Shown: positions 1 to 8,808 of the stretch, piece by piece
Numbering within the stretch: the first letter of the stretch is position 1
How the letters are laid out: every line of letters begins with the position of its first letter
Assembly: GCA_964631375.1 (NCBI GenBank)
Contig: CAZVYQ010000001.1
Span: forward strand, 1-64,000
DNA: 64,000 bases
Reading direction: 5' to 3'
Origin: JAAYYM01 sp964631375
GTDB lineage: Bacteria; Bacillota; Clostridia; Lachnospirales; Lachnospiraceae
Translations under genes and position numbers: made by a program
Notes under the pieces: model-generated
What the model was told of the DNA's origin: nothing
The model's database searches: none
What the model saw: the letters and a program-made list of their open reading frames with translations, nothing else

Positions 1-671
1 TAACCAATTCCCCACTTTGTATGAACGTATTGTGGCTCACTTGGATTGGATTCGATCTTTTCACGTAATCTCCTGATATGTACATCTACCGTCCTGACAT
101 CTCCCGGATACTCGGAGCCCCAAACGGTATTCAAAAGTGCCTCTCTGGAAAACACCTTGTTCGGATTGAGCACGAGCAGCTCCAGTACATCAAATTCCTT
201 TGTTGTCAGATTGATCTCCTTGCCTGCGATATAGATTCTGCGGCTTTCCAGATCTAACTTCATCTCACCGGACTCAATTACCTTTTCAGTTTCATCCTTG
301 GATGCTTTTTTGACGGTTCTTCGCATAATCGCCTTGATCCTTGCCTTGACCTCCAGAATATTGAACGGCTTTGTAATATAATCGTCTGCACCATATTCCA
401 GACCCAGAATCTTATCCATATCCTCGCCCTTCGCCGTCAGCATCACGATCGGCACGGAAGAAAACTCTCTCACCTGCTGGCATACCTCCAGACCGGAAAG
501 CTTCGGCAGCATCAAATCCAGCAAAATGATGTCGTACTGATTCTCCTGAGCCAGTCTGACTGCCTCTTCACCGTCATATGCACAGTCTACTTCCATTCCA
601 TCCTGTTCCAAACTGAACCGGATGCCCTTTACTATTAATTTTTCATCGTCTACTACCAATACTCTGCTCAT
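1..671 (-). CDS. OmpR/PhoB-family response regulator (3' end cut by window edge)
   Basis: A DNA-binding response regulator, probably partnered with a histidine kinase lying beyond the window. The translation from the ATG at 671 begins MSRVLVVDDEKL, with the acidic pair at D8/D9, the phospho-acceptor near D52 (LLDLMLP) and the KPF switch lysine motif. A winged-helix Trans_reg_C domain follows (TKEFDVLELL, then DVHIRRLREKIE, then HTKWGIG). Only the last few residues are missing. The start has a clear AAGGAGAG ribosome binding site. The gene lies 16 bp downstream of the ComEA-like gene on the same strand, so the two may be co-transcribed. The overall pattern is PhoB/WalR-like. The exact orthologue cannot be fixed without the kinase. 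Confidence 0.93.
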   Translation of the reverse strand, partial: MSRVLVVDDEKLIVKGIRFSLEQDGMEVDCAYDGEEAVRLAQENQYDIILLDLMLPKLSGLEVCQQVREFSSVPIVMLTAKGEDMDKILGLEYGADDYITKPFNILEVKARIKAIMRRTVKKASKDETEKVIESGEMKLDLESRRIYIAGKEINLTTKEFDVLELLVLNPNKVFSREALLNTVWGSEYPGDVRTVDVHIRRLREKIESNPSEPQYVHTKWGIG

Positions 672-687
672 GCTCTCTCCTTATGAT

Positions 688-1356
688 TCAGTTAATACTG
701 ATCCTGTCCTTCATCTTGGAATACATACCTTCCTTGATGCCCTCTACCTGCATTATCTCTTCCTTTGATCCAAAGCCTCCATGACTTTCTCTGTATGCAA
801 TGATACTGTTTGCACGCGAATCACCGACTCCGGGCAGTTCCTTTAACTGTTCTGCAGTTGCCTCATTGATATTGATCAATTGAGACTCCGCCGCATCAGT
901 TCCGACTGACTGCATGATATCCTCCGAACCTCCTGTAGGAACGGTTCCTTCCTGTATCTCGGTATTCGTTGGTACATAGATCTTCTGACCGTCGGAAACA
1001 AGTGCTGCCTGATTGAGATAATCCGCCGCCGCTTCCTCTGTCAGTCCATCAGCTGTCTCAATCACGTCAAAAACCCGCATGCCTTCTTCAACTGTATAAA
1101 CTCCGGGCTTGCTTACAGCTCCGCAAATATGTACACAGATCATCCGTGGAATCTCGATTTTAGGCACAGCTGCTTCTGTTGCCACGATTGCTTTCGTATC
1201 ACTTTGTTCAGTTTGTGTATTGTCGACGGCATCACATTCTGCCACATCTATTTTCTCTAATGGTATCAGCTGTTCTTCAGACCTGTCCGAGCAGGCCGGA
1301 CAACAGACGGTAATCATCACACATAAGAATAAAATAACCGGTTTGAATTGTTTCAT
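688..1356 (-). CDS. comEA: ComEA-like helix-hairpin-helix lipoprotein
   Basis: About 222 residues. The N-terminus has a signal peptide with a lipobox-like Cys (VCCPACS), then a Ser/Glu/Thr-rich spacer, an SLBB domain (ICVHICGAVSKPGVYTVEEG) and a C-terminal helix-hairpin-helix DNA-binding domain (ININEATAEQLKELPGVG). This is the domain order of ComEA, the extracellular DNA receptor for natural transformation. The ATG at 1356 is preferred over the GTG at 1362 because GGAG lies 7 bases upstream. The usual partner comEC is not next to it. The next gene downstream is a response regulator. A role in DNA uptake is inferred from the family; competence is not demonstrated for such gut clostridia. Confidence 0.85.
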   Translation of the reverse strand: MKQFKPVILFLCVMITVCCPACSDRSEEQLIPLEKIDVAECDAVDNTQTEQSDTKAIVATEAAVPKIEIPRMICVHICGAVSKPGVYTVEEGMRVFDVIETADGLTEEAAADYLNQAALVSDGQKIYVPTNTEIQEGTVPTGGSEDIMQSVGTDAAESQLININEATAEQLKELPGVGDSRANSIIAYRESHGGFGSKEEIMQVEGIKEGMYSKMKDRISIN

Positions 1357-1419
1357 GTACACTCTCCATTATCGGGTGATAACAGAGCCCTTCGGTACCT
1401 ATCTACTAATATATCATAT

Positions 1420-1851
1420 TTACTTCCACTTGAAAATAATAATTCCTACAATTGCAATAACCATTCCAGCCAGTTTACGAAATTCAATCGGCTGCTTCTC
1501 TACTCCGAAAGCACCGAACAGTTCAATCACATATGCCACAACTAGCTGTGAAATGACAATCAACATGACTGCACGGGCAGGACCGAGTGCATCCATTCCC
1601 TTGATCACCGTATAAGTGATAAATGCTCCGATTACCCCGCCTAATAACATGTACTTCGGCTGAACCTGTCCAATTGCAGCGACCGGTTCACGTCCCGTAA
1701 AAAGCCAGGCAACCACACAGACAAACAATGCCGTTAATTGTACAAAACCGGCCGCCACCCAGATGCCCGATGTTTTTGTCACTTCTGTATTGAATACACC
1801 CTGTATACTCATCAATGCTCCAGAGAGCAGTGCAATCAATATTCCCATCAT
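1420..1851 (-). CDS. YdcZ/DUF606-type DMT-superfamily membrane protein
   Basis: A 143-residue, highly hydrophobic protein with about five predicted membrane segments. The start (MMGILIALLSGALMSIQG) and the end (GMVIAIVGIIIFKWK) are typical of the DUF606/YdcZ branch of the drug/metabolite transporter superfamily, whose members are half-size EamA-like proteins that presumably dimerise. Two adjacent ATG codons are possible starts, both served by GGAGG. Its substrate is unknown. It sits between the ComEA-like gene and the orphan solute-binding protein on the same strand, without tight coupling. Confidence 0.8.
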   Translation of the reverse strand: MMGILIALLSGALMSIQGVFNTEVTKTSGIWVAAGFVQLTALFVCVVAWLFTGREPVAAIGQVQPKYMLLGGVIGAFITYTVIKGMDALGPARAVMLIVISQLVVAYVIELFGAFGVEKQPIEFRKLAGMVIAIVGIIIFKWK

Positions 1852-1928
1852 AGAATCATTCCTCCGTCATCTCAGATTCAGTCTGCTTAAAGCATTCCCT
1901 GATCAACTCGGAATTATTCGTCTATGCA

Positions 1929-3515
1929 CTATTTTACAGCATCATCTGCACCTGCACTGATACTCTCCTGTGCCGGAATCGTATAACCGATCTCATCAAT
2001 CTGAGAACCGATTAATTCTGACAATGCACGTAGTTCCTCCTCCGGATCACTTCCAGTCCATATCTTGGTAAATGCAATCTCCAACTGTACCCAGAAGTTG
2101 CTGGCTTCGATCATCTTTGGTAAAGAGACTGACTTCTGATATTCCAGCATAGTGTTTGATATCTCAGGATTCTGATACTCCACATCGTAACGACAGGCTA
2201 TCTTTCCTGTTCTGTCATACAGAGATTCCAGATTCTCATAGGTTAGATAGTGTGCAAATGCATTTGCTTCCTGTTTCTGTTTAGAATATCCATTGATTGC
2301 AACAGCACTCGTCACTGACAGACCTCTTGCCTTCAGTTTTGTACTGATGTCAGGCAAAACGGCTACCCCATACTCATATGTGAAGTCTCCTGCTGCCTTA
2401 GCCTCTTCAATCTTACGGATTGCATCCGTTGTAGCCACGGTAAATACCGTCTTACCCTCGATGAACTCCTGCAAAATGGAATCATAGGTTACTTCCTTTG
2501 TATCAATGGAAAAGAACTGATTCAGATCCTGATACACCTGAAGACAGTCTATCGTTTCCTGATTAAAGATATTAAAGTTTGCATTATTGTCTCCATCTTC
2601 TCCCCCGACATCAATATAATTACCTACAAAAAAGTAATTATAGAAGATATCTGAAACATCCCACTTAAAGACATACTCAACAGTCTCAGGAGCATCATAG
2701 TTATCAGCAAAAGCTAAAATATCATCAATGGTTGTCGGAATCATGGTAGACATCTGCTGCAACACCTCCGGAGACAGTTCAAAGGATTCCTCATCCACTC
2801 CTGCCGTTTCCTCAGTAGGCTGTGTTGTCTCATCTGTTTCCTCCGGTAAAGTTCCCTGCTCATCAATCTCTTCGGCCTGCTGCTCAGGCTCTCCCTGTGT
2901 TTCCAGTTCTTCCATCGCCGCTTCTGCAGCTGCCTTGTCAGCTTCTGTCTCTATTGTCTGCTTGGCGAGATCTGCCATGAAGGTTTTATTATATAAAAAG
3001 AAGTTTGTCTCATAATAAAAAGGATATGCAACATTATGCCCGTCACATGCGACTGCGTGAAGTGCTGTCTGCGGATAATACTGTGGTATGACAGTGTTTG
3101 TTTCATCTTCGATTGCAACTGCCAGACCCGCCAGATAAGCCTTCATCAGATTATCATTGCTGGTTATATAGAGATCAGGCGCATCCTCATCATTGATGGA
3201 AGCCTGATTGATCTGTTCCAAATACTCGACTCCCGATACGAGTACCGGAGATATCTTAACTCCATATTGCTCCTGATAAGTCAGAGATACACTCATCAGA
3301 TAATCTGTCAATGACTCATCTGCATACCATAGGACCAGTTGATCATCCTGAACTGCGTTGTCCTGTGTCTCCATTTCCTTGGTCATCATTGTATCCTGCA
3401 GCGTCCATTTTCCGTCATTGTAGGACAGTGCTCCTGACAAACTAAAGTGAAGCATTGCTGCAAGCAATGCTATCACCATAATAACTGCTACTGTTCTTGA
3501 AGAACCATTGTTCAT
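1929..3515 (-). CDS. Extracellular solute-binding protein, family 1-like, with acidic insertion
   Basis: 528 residues. An N-terminal hydrophobic segment (VAVIMVIALLAAMLHFSLSG) has no lipobox Cys, so the protein is either membrane-anchored or cleaved. The body resembles type 1 (maltose/sugar) substrate-binding proteins: PDLYITSNDNLMKAYLAGLAV, AYPFYYETNFFLYNK, FTVATTDAIRKIEEAK, VAINGYSKQKQEANAFAHYL. Roughly residues 185-255 are an unusual Glu/Gln/Thr-rich low-complexity insertion (for example EEIDEQGTLPEETDETTQPT). No ABC permease or ATPase for import lies nearby, so it may be an orphan receptor or serve a distant transporter. Start supported by AGGAG upstream. Confidence 0.8.
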   Translation of the reverse strand: MNNGSSRTVAVIMVIALLAAMLHFSLSGALSYNDGKWTLQDTMMTKEMETQDNAVQDDQLVLWYADESLTDYLMSVSLTYQEQYGVKISPVLVSGVEYLEQINQASINDEDAPDLYITSNDNLMKAYLAGLAVAIEDETNTVIPQYYPQTALHAVACDGHNVAYPFYYETNFFLYNKTFMADLAKQTIETEADKAAAEAAMEELETQGEPEQQAEEIDEQGTLPEETDETTQPTEETAGVDEESFELSPEVLQQMSTMIPTTIDDILAFADNYDAPETVEYVFKWDVSDIFYNYFFVGNYIDVGGEDGDNNANFNIFNQETIDCLQVYQDLNQFFSIDTKEVTYDSILQEFIEGKTVFTVATTDAIRKIEEAKAAGDFTYEYGVAVLPDISTKLKARGLSVTSAVAINGYSKQKQEANAFAHYLTYENLESLYDRTGKIACRYDVEYQNPEISNTMLEYQKSVSLPKMIEASNFWVQLEIAFTKIWTGSDPEEELRALSELIGSQIDEIGYTIPAQESISAGADDAVK

Positions 3516-3545
3516 AACTGTGTATACTCCTAATTCATTTCTGTC

Positions 3546-4745
3546 CTATGAAACAGCAATCTCAATCGCCTGACTCAGCAGATCCGCCATATCATCAATC
3601 TGAGACTTTGTAATGATCAGAGGCGGTACAAACCGAATGATATTGGCACCGGCTGTGGCAAGCAGCAAACCATTTTTGATTGCTTCATTGACAATACCTG
3701 TTACCGGGATGTTAAACACCAATCCCTGCATCAGTCCCATGCCTCGATGCGATTCTATACAATCAAACCGATCACTCAACTGCTGTAGCTTCTGTTCCAG
3801 ATACGGAGCCACTTCATTCACATGATCTATGATATGTTCTTTTTCATATATCTCAAATACCTTGTTTACAGCAGTGGCTACCAGAGGGTTTCCGGCATAG
3901 GTTGATCCATGATCTCCTGCCTGCAGCGAATTTTGTGCCACCTTTTCTGTCATAAGAAATGCACCTACAGGCACTCCACAACCCAATGCCTTTGCCGCCA
4001 CCATAATATCAGGCTTCACACCAAATTTCTGCCAGGTAAACATTGCTCCTGTACGCCCCATACCACATTGAATCTCATCGAAGATCAGCAGGATTCCATG
4101 GTCGTCACATAATTTGCGAACTCCCGTTAAGAATGCGGGATCAGCCGGGTAGATGCCACCCTCACCCTGTACCGGCTCTAAAATAATAGCACAGGTTTTA
4201 TCGGTAAGTAAAGAGCGAACACTTTCCAGATCGTTGAACTTGGCAAATTTGACTGCCCCACAAAATGCTTGAAAAGGAGCTCGATACTTCTCATTGCCGG
4301 TAACAGACAGGGCACCCAGTGTCCTTCCATGGAAAGAATGATCCATCGCGATAACCTCATAATCAGTGCCACCCTTTGTAGTATAGGCATACTTCAGAGC
4401 AGACTTTAATGCTCCCTCAATTGCCTCGGCACCACTGTTTGTAAAAAAGACGCGATCCATTTTTGCTGCCGTTGTAACACTTTTTGCGGCATGTAATAAA
4501 GGCTCTGTATAATACAGATTGGATACATGCATCAGTTGATCCATCTGTTGTTTTAGGGCGTCAACCAGTTCCTGATTACCATGTCCAAGTGCATGTACTG
4601 CGATCCCGGCCACAAAATCCAGATACTGTTTTCCGTCTGTATCATAGAGATATGCTCCTTTTCCATGATCCAATACGACCTGATAACGTGTGTAGGTATG
4701 CAATAATACCTGTTCAGATGCTTCTATATATTCTTGTTGTTTCAT
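3546..4745 (-). CDS. argD: Acetylornithine aminotransferase
   Basis: A PLP-dependent class III aminotransferase that converts N-acetylglutamate semialdehyde to N-acetylornithine in arginine synthesis. Visible family motifs: DGKQYLDFVAGIAVHALGHG, FFTNSGAEAIEGALK, DHSFHGRTLGALSVTG, FDEIQCGMGRTG, and the PLP lysine in AAKALGCGVPVGAF. The ATG at 4745 (MKQQEYIEASEQ) gives the usual 399 residues and has AGGAGTG upstream. A longer start at 4781 would overlap the argB stop as TAATG but has no separate ribosome site. Last gene of the argC-GNAT-argJ-argB-argD cluster. Confidence 0.95.
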   Translation of the reverse strand: MKQQEYIEASEQVLLHTYTRYQVVLDHGKGAYLYDTDGKQYLDFVAGIAVHALGHGNQELVDALKQQMDQLMHVSNLYYTEPLLHAAKSVTTAAKMDRVFFTNSGAEAIEGALKSALKYAYTTKGGTDYEVIAMDHSFHGRTLGALSVTGNEKYRAPFQAFCGAVKFAKFNDLESVRSLLTDKTCAIILEPVQGEGGIYPADPAFLTGVRKLCDDHGILLIFDEIQCGMGRTGAMFTWQKFGVKPDIMVAAKALGCGVPVGAFLMTEKVAQNSLQAGDHGSTYAGNPLVATAVNKVFEIYEKEHIIDHVNEVAPYLEQKLQQLSDRFDCIESHRGMGLMQGLVFNIPVTGIVNEAIKNGLLLATAGANIIRFVPPLIITKSQIDDMADLLSQAIEIAVS

Positions 4746-4780
4746 GTTTATCACACTCCTGTTCAAATTATGTAAACTCA

Positions 4781-5671
4781 TTATGGTAATGCGTCTGCTG
4801 CATCATCCGGGAAAAACATCGTTCCGATACCGGTATTGGTAAAGAATTCTACCAATAGGCTGTGTGGTTTTCTGCCATCTAAAATATGCACTCTGTTCAC
4901 ACCACTCTTGATTGCATCGGTACAATTATTGAGCTTCGGCAGCATCCCACCACCAATGTAGCCTTTGCTGATCAGATCATCCACCTCACTGACAGTCAGT
5001 CTGGAAATAAAGGTACTCTTATCCTCAGGATCCTGATAAACGCCTTCAATATCCGTTAAAAATGCCAGTTTGTCAGCATTCATTGCCTTTGCAATAGCAC
5101 ATGCCGCATCATCAGCATTGATATTATAGGTCTGGAAATCCTCATCCAATCCAATCGGAGCTACGATGGGGAGAAAATCATTGTCCAGCAGATCCTCCAG
5201 AATCTTTGTATTGACTCCTGTCACTTCTCCGACGTACCCAATATCCTTACCGTCAGAATACTTCTTCTCGACAGTGAGCAGTCCACCATCCTTGCCGCTG
5301 ATTCCGACTGCCTTAACTCCCAGCTCCTGTACCATGGTTACAAGTGATTTGTTTACCTTTCCAAGTACCATCTCAGCGATTTCCATTGTTTCATCATCTG
5401 TCACGCGTAAACCATTGATAAATTTCGGCTCCATGCCAACCTTGCCGACCCATCTGCTAATTTCCTTGCCGCCACCATGTACAACAATCGGCTTGAAGCC
5501 TACAAGTTTTAATAAAGTAACATCCTTGATAACATTTTTCTTGAGTTCCTCATCTGTCATGGCACTACCACCGTATTTGACTACAATGACCTTGCGGTTA
5601 AACTGTTGAATATAGGGAAGAGCCTCTATGAGCACCTCAGCCTTATGTAGATTTTCATTCATATGATCCAT
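4781..5671 (-). CDS. argB: Acetylglutamate kinase
   Basis: 296 residues of the amino-acid kinase fold, phosphorylating N-acetylglutamate in the second step of arginine synthesis. Motifs: VVKYGGSAMTD (phosphate-binding Lys and Gly pair), VHGGGKEIS, GLRVTDDETMEIAEMVL, NINADDAACAIA, GGMLPKLNNC. The N-terminal helix (ENLHKAEVLIEALPYIQQF) and the C-terminal GGGMLPK region resemble arginine-sensitive hexameric forms, so feedback inhibition by arginine is plausible. This is inferred from family likeness only. GAGGAGG ribosome site upstream; 42 bp downstream of argJ. Confidence 0.96.
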   Translation of the reverse strand: MDHMNENLHKAEVLIEALPYIQQFNRKVIVVKYGGSAMTDEELKKNVIKDVTLLKLVGFKPIVVHGGGKEISRWVGKVGMEPKFINGLRVTDDETMEIAEMVLGKVNKSLVTMVQELGVKAVGISGKDGGLLTVEKKYSDGKDIGYVGEVTGVNTKILEDLLDNDFLPIVAPIGLDEDFQTYNINADDAACAIAKAMNADKLAFLTDIEGVYQDPEDKSTFISRLTVSEVDDLISKGYIGGGMLPKLNNCTDAIKSGVNRVHILDGRKPHSLLVEFFTNTGIGTMFFPDDAADALP

Positions 5672-5713
5672 ATCTGTTTCCTCCTCGTAGTTGTTCGATG
5701 ACTTTTGTGTCGA

Positions 5714-6943
5714 TCAGCTTCTGTAATCCGCATTGATCTTCACATAATCATAGGTCAGATCACAGCCCCATGCAGTTGCTTCTGATTCTCCTGCATTCAT
5801 ATCCAGCACCAGTGTCACTTCGGAAGCTGATAAGGTTTCCGATGCTTCCTCTTCACTGTAATCTGCCATCTGTCCACCCTGACATACCATCAGCTTATGA
5901 CCGTTTCCTTCATAATACAAGTCTACCTTTTCCGGATCAAACTGTGCTCCTGAATATCCCATGGCACACATGATACGTCCCCAATTGGAATCATGTCCAT
6001 AAATGGCTGCCTTCGTCAATGAAGAACAGATTACTGATTTTGCCAGAAGCTTGGCATTTTCCTTGGTATCTGCATGAATCACCTTTGCTTCGATCAGTGC
6101 GGTAGCTCCCTCTCCGTCTCCTGCCATTTTTTTCGCCTGAGTCTCGTTTACATAATGCAGTGCTTCCTTAAATATCTCATAATCCGGACCTTCTGTTGTG
6201 ATCTCCGGGTTGCATGCCATACCATTTGCAAGTACCAACAATGTGTCATTTGTAGATGTATCTCCATCTACTGATATCATATTGAAGGTATCCTGTACAT
6301 CCTCTTTTAGGGCTTTTGAAAGCAATTCTTTGGAAATTGCAAGATCAGTTGTCACATAGCCGAGCATGGTACACATATTCGGATGGATCATGCCCGAGCC
6401 CTTGCACATACCGCCCATGGTCACTGTCTTGCCACCGATTTCAAAGGTGACTGCAACCTCCTTGGATATGGTATCTGTTGTCATAATAGACTGTGCCGCT
6501 GTATGACCGTCCTCTTTGGAAGTTCCAAGAGCAGGCACCATCTTCTCAATTCCTGCAATGATCTTATCTACAGGCACCTGCATGCCGATGACTCCTGTCG
6601 AGCTGACTGCAACGGCATTGTCAGGAATACCGAGTGATTTCCCTGCTGCCTTAGCCGTCTCTTTGCAGACCTGCATGCCCTGTTCATTGGTACAGGCATT
6701 TGCAATTCCTGCATTGATAACGATTGCCTGCAGATAAGGGGAATGCTCCACGATATCCATATCCCACTTGACAGGTGCTGCCTTCACTACGTTTGTCGTA
6801 AAGGTTGCTGCTGCAGTACAGGGTTGTTCACTGTATACGAGTGCCATATCTTTGCGATTTTCGTATTTAATCCCGGCTTCAGTTCCGGTTGCTTGGAAGC
6901 CTTTGGGTGCGGTGATACCGCCTTCTATGATTTTGTAGTTCAT
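5714..6943 (-). CDS. argJ: Bifunctional glutamate N-acetyltransferase / ornithine acetyltransferase
   Basis: About 409 residues. ArgJ recycles the acetyl group from acetylornithine to glutamate, and bifunctional forms also make acetylglutamate from acetyl-CoA. The self-cleavage region is clear (KGSGMIHPNMCTMLGYVTTD), with the cut expected just before the conserved Thr of CTML; the more usual residue before that Thr is Ala. Other motifs: FTTNVVKAAPVKWD, SSTGVIGMQVP, DGDTSTNDTLL, GHDSNWGRIMCA. The ATG at 6943 is preferred because AAAGG is 9 bases upstream; the ATG at 6952 lies directly against it. Whether it is mono- or bifunctional cannot be told from sequence alone. Confidence 0.96.
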   Translation of the reverse strand: MNYKIIEGGITAPKGFQATGTEAGIKYENRKDMALVYSEQPCTAAATFTTNVVKAAPVKWDMDIVEHSPYLQAIVINAGIANACTNEQGMQVCKETAKAAGKSLGIPDNAVAVSSTGVIGMQVPVDKIIAGIEKMVPALGTSKEDGHTAAQSIMTTDTISKEVAVTFEIGGKTVTMGGMCKGSGMIHPNMCTMLGYVTTDLAISKELLSKALKEDVQDTFNMISVDGDTSTNDTLLVLANGMACNPEITTEGPDYEIFKEALHYVNETQAKKMAGDGEGATALIEAKVIHADTKENAKLLAKSVICSSLTKAAIYGHDSNWGRIMCAMGYSGAQFDPEKVDLYYEGNGHKLMVCQGGQMADYSEEEASETLSASEVTLVLDMNAGESEATAWGCDLTYDYVKINADYRS

Positions 6944-6976
6944 AATTGTCATCCTTTCTTTGTTTTAATCATGTAA

Positions 6977-7420
6977 TTAATGATTATAATTTATGATATT
7001 CTCTGTGTTTAGGACAAAGTCGTAATAGTTGAGGTCCTCGCGTTTTGTCCAGCCGATCTGGTTCCAGAAGGCATTTCCAATGTCGTTCTTGGTAAAGGCG
7101 ATCAGGGAAACCTTGCTGATATGCTCTGCATGGAGTGCTTCCATTGCGTGAATGACCATAGACTTGCCAATGCCTCGTCTTCGGTAATCATTGTGGACAC
7201 ACACATGATAACAGCAGCCTCGTCTGCCATCATGACCGCACAAAATGCTGCCAACAACCTTTCCATCTTCTATGGCAACCACACTTGTGGTCGGATTTCT
7301 TTTTAAAAATGCTGCCACTCCCTCTCTGGAATCATCGATGGAACGAATTGCAAATCCACTGATGGTCATCCAGAGATCATGTACCTGGTCATAATCTTCT
7401 ATTGTCATTGTTCTAATCAT
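6977..7420 (-). CDS. GNAT-family N-acetyltransferase inside the arginine operon
   Basis: 147 residues of the GNAT fold with the acetyl-CoA-binding loop RRRGIGKSM and the preceding strand YHVCVHNDYRR. It overlaps argC by 4 bp (ATGA), so the two are probably translationally coupled, and argJ follows 33 bp later. Its position inside the arg operon suggests an N-acetylglutamate synthase of the short, kinase-less kind (as reported for some actinobacterial ArgA proteins) or a related acetyltransferase. The substrate is not shown by the sequence. Other GNAT functions, such as small-molecule acetylation, remain possible. Confidence 0.85.
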   Translation of the reverse strand: MIRTMTIEDYDQVHDLWMTISGFAIRSIDDSREGVAAFLKRNPTTSVVAIEDGKVVGSILCGHDGRRGCCYHVCVHNDYRRRGIGKSMVIHAMEALHAEHISKVSLIAFTKNDIGNAFWNQIGWTKREDLNYYDFVLNTENIINYNH

Positions 7421-8364
7421 AGGTTCAGTCCCTTGCTCTCGTCACAACCAAGTAAAATGTTCAGACACTGTACGGCTGCTCCGGATGCTCCTTTGCCAAG
7501 ATTGTCAAATTGAGAAGAAATCACGATACGATCCTCATTTCCTGTCACATAGATTCTAAGACCATCCCAGCCGGCACATACATTGCCGCTCAAGAATCCT
7601 GCCGTCTCTGCTTCTGCACCATAAGGCATTACCTGAATAAATTGTTCTCCTTTATAATATTCTTCAAAAAACTTCTGCAATTCTTCAGGTGTCATTTTCT
7701 TCTGCATCAGATCTGTATAGATAGGAAGAGATACCACCATCCCGCTGTAATAATCGGCTACAATCGGAGAAAACAAAGGAAATCTTGTAATACCGGTAAC
7801 TGCTTTCATCTCCTTCAGATGCTTGTGCTGTTGTGACAGAGCATATTCTCTGGGTGCATCAAAGGAACGGTCTCTGTTCTCATCCTCGTACTGTGCAATC
7901 ATTTTCTTGCCGCCACCACTATGACCTGTTATCGAAAAGGCTGATACCGGATAATCTGCTGCCAGTACTCCATCTGCGATCAGCGGATATAATAAGGAAA
8001 TGAATCCTGTTGCATGGCATCCCGGAACTGCAATTTTCTTTCCATTCCTGATTGCCTCTCTGTGCTTTGGTGAAAGTTCAGCAAATCCATATGCCCACCC
8101 TTCTGCTGTTCTATGCGCTGTGGACGTATCAATGATACAGGTGTGATCATTCTCTAACATCGCCACTGCTTCGATGGCTGCTGCATCCGGTAGACACAGG
8201 AATGTAATATCAGAAGCATTGATGAGCTTCTTTCTCTCTGCCGTATCCTTTCTAAGTTCGGGATCTATCTTCAATAATTCAATATCATCTCTTCCTTCAA
8301 AACGTTCGTAGATTCTTAATCCTGTAGTGCCCTCACTGCCGTCAATAAATATTTTTTTCTTCAT
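7417..8364 (-). CDS. argC: N-acetyl-gamma-glutamyl-phosphate reductase (short, type 2)
   Basis: 315 residues. Reduces acetylglutamyl phosphate with NADPH. The N-terminal IFIDGSEGTTGLRIYERF nucleotide-binding stretch and the catalytic Cys116 in AVPGCHATGF are clear, as is SITGHSGGGKKMI. The length and the start SEGTTGLRIYERF match the shorter AGPR type 2 subfamily, not the 340-residue type 1. GGAGG lies 9 bases before the ATG. It is the first gene of the leftward arginine operon, about 115 nt downstream of the predicted ArgR-controlled start site. Confidence 0.95.
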   Translation of the reverse strand: MKKKIFIDGSEGTTGLRIYERFEGRDDIELLKIDPELRKDTAERKKLINASDITFLCLPDAAAIEAVAMLENDHTCIIDTSTAHRTAEGWAYGFAELSPKHREAIRNGKKIAVPGCHATGFISLLYPLIADGVLAADYPVSAFSITGHSGGGKKMIAQYEDENRDRSFDAPREYALSQQHKHLKEMKAVTGITRFPLFSPIVADYYSGMVVSLPIYTDLMQKKMTPEELQKFFEEYYKGEQFIQVMPYGAEAETAGFLSGNVCAGWDGLRIYVTGNEDRIVISSQFDNLGKGASGAAVQCLNILLGCDESKGLNL

Positions 8365-8479
8365 ATCATATGTCCTCCATCATCGGCACTTACTTCCTAA
8401 AATAAATAGGAAATAATACCTTTCTTAGCATAACCGATTCCTGATTGTAATTCAAGAAACTCTATCGATTGGTGTCGAT

Positions 8480-8514
8480 TGCATAATTATACGTCCTGTT
8501 TGCATAATATGCAA
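8480..8514 (-). promoter_or_regulatory. argC operon promoter overlapped by two ArgR-type boxes
   Basis: On the minus strand there is a -35 TTGCAT (plus 8509-8514), a 17-bp spacer and a perfect -10 TATAAT (plus 8486-8491). Two ARG-box-like elements cover them: TGCATAATTATACG at 8480-8493 over the -10, and TTGCATAATATGCAA at 8500-8514 over the -35. Their centres are about 21 bp apart, the spacing known for paired ArgR boxes, so repression by ArgR-arginine is the natural reading. A second, weaker promoter (TTGAAT-17-TATGCT, 8428-8456) lies downstream. The argR gene is not in this window. Confidence 0.72.
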
Positions 8515-8614
8515 CCCCCAAAATAAAATAATTTCCTATAATATCATTTTCTCAGTTCTTTTCGAGTGCATATTTTCTAGTGTTTTGTGCACTTTTTAAA
8601 TTTTATGCAAAAAA

Positions 8615-8697
8615 TGAATGCATTTTCATCATATATGCATAAATTTTCATTTTTCATGCATTTTATACTTGCATTATTCATTTTGTTGATGTATATT
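8615..8697 (+). promoter_or_regulatory. argG promoter with an array of ArgR-type boxes
   Basis: A -35 TTGCAT (8669-8674), a 17-bp spacer and a -10 TATATT (8692-8697) give a predicted start near 8704 and a leader of about 105 nt. Just upstream, box-like elements TGAATGCATTTTCA (8615-8628) and TGCATAAATTTTCA (8636-8649), and a weaker TGCATTTTATACTT (8657-8670), are spaced exactly 21 bp centre to centre. The third abuts the -35. A further half-site TGCATATTTTC lies at 8567. The 444-bp stretch 8365-8808 holds only these two divergent control regions and the argG leader; I see no RNA gene or riboswitch in it. Confidence 0.68.
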
Positions 8698-8808
8698 GTT
8701 CTTACACGAAATCATGAGGCATTCAAAATCGACTTTCTTTTTAATAAGAATACAAGGTTTCGTTGCTTCATCAAAATCATAGATTCAATTAACTTAGGAG
8801 GTTTTATC

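Noticed and set aside
46..234. Open frame on the plus strand at the start of the window
   Set aside because: It lies antisense to the response regulator gene, which has full domain support on the other strand.
8587..8808. Upstream extension of the argG reading frame
   Set aside because: It is AT-rich control sequence with phased ArgR-type boxes and a promoter. The P-loop start at 8809 has a strong ribosome site and gives the normal length.
8700..8808. Possible T-box or riboswitch in the argG leader
   Set aside because: No T-box sequence, terminator/antiterminator pair or known riboswitch core could be seen.
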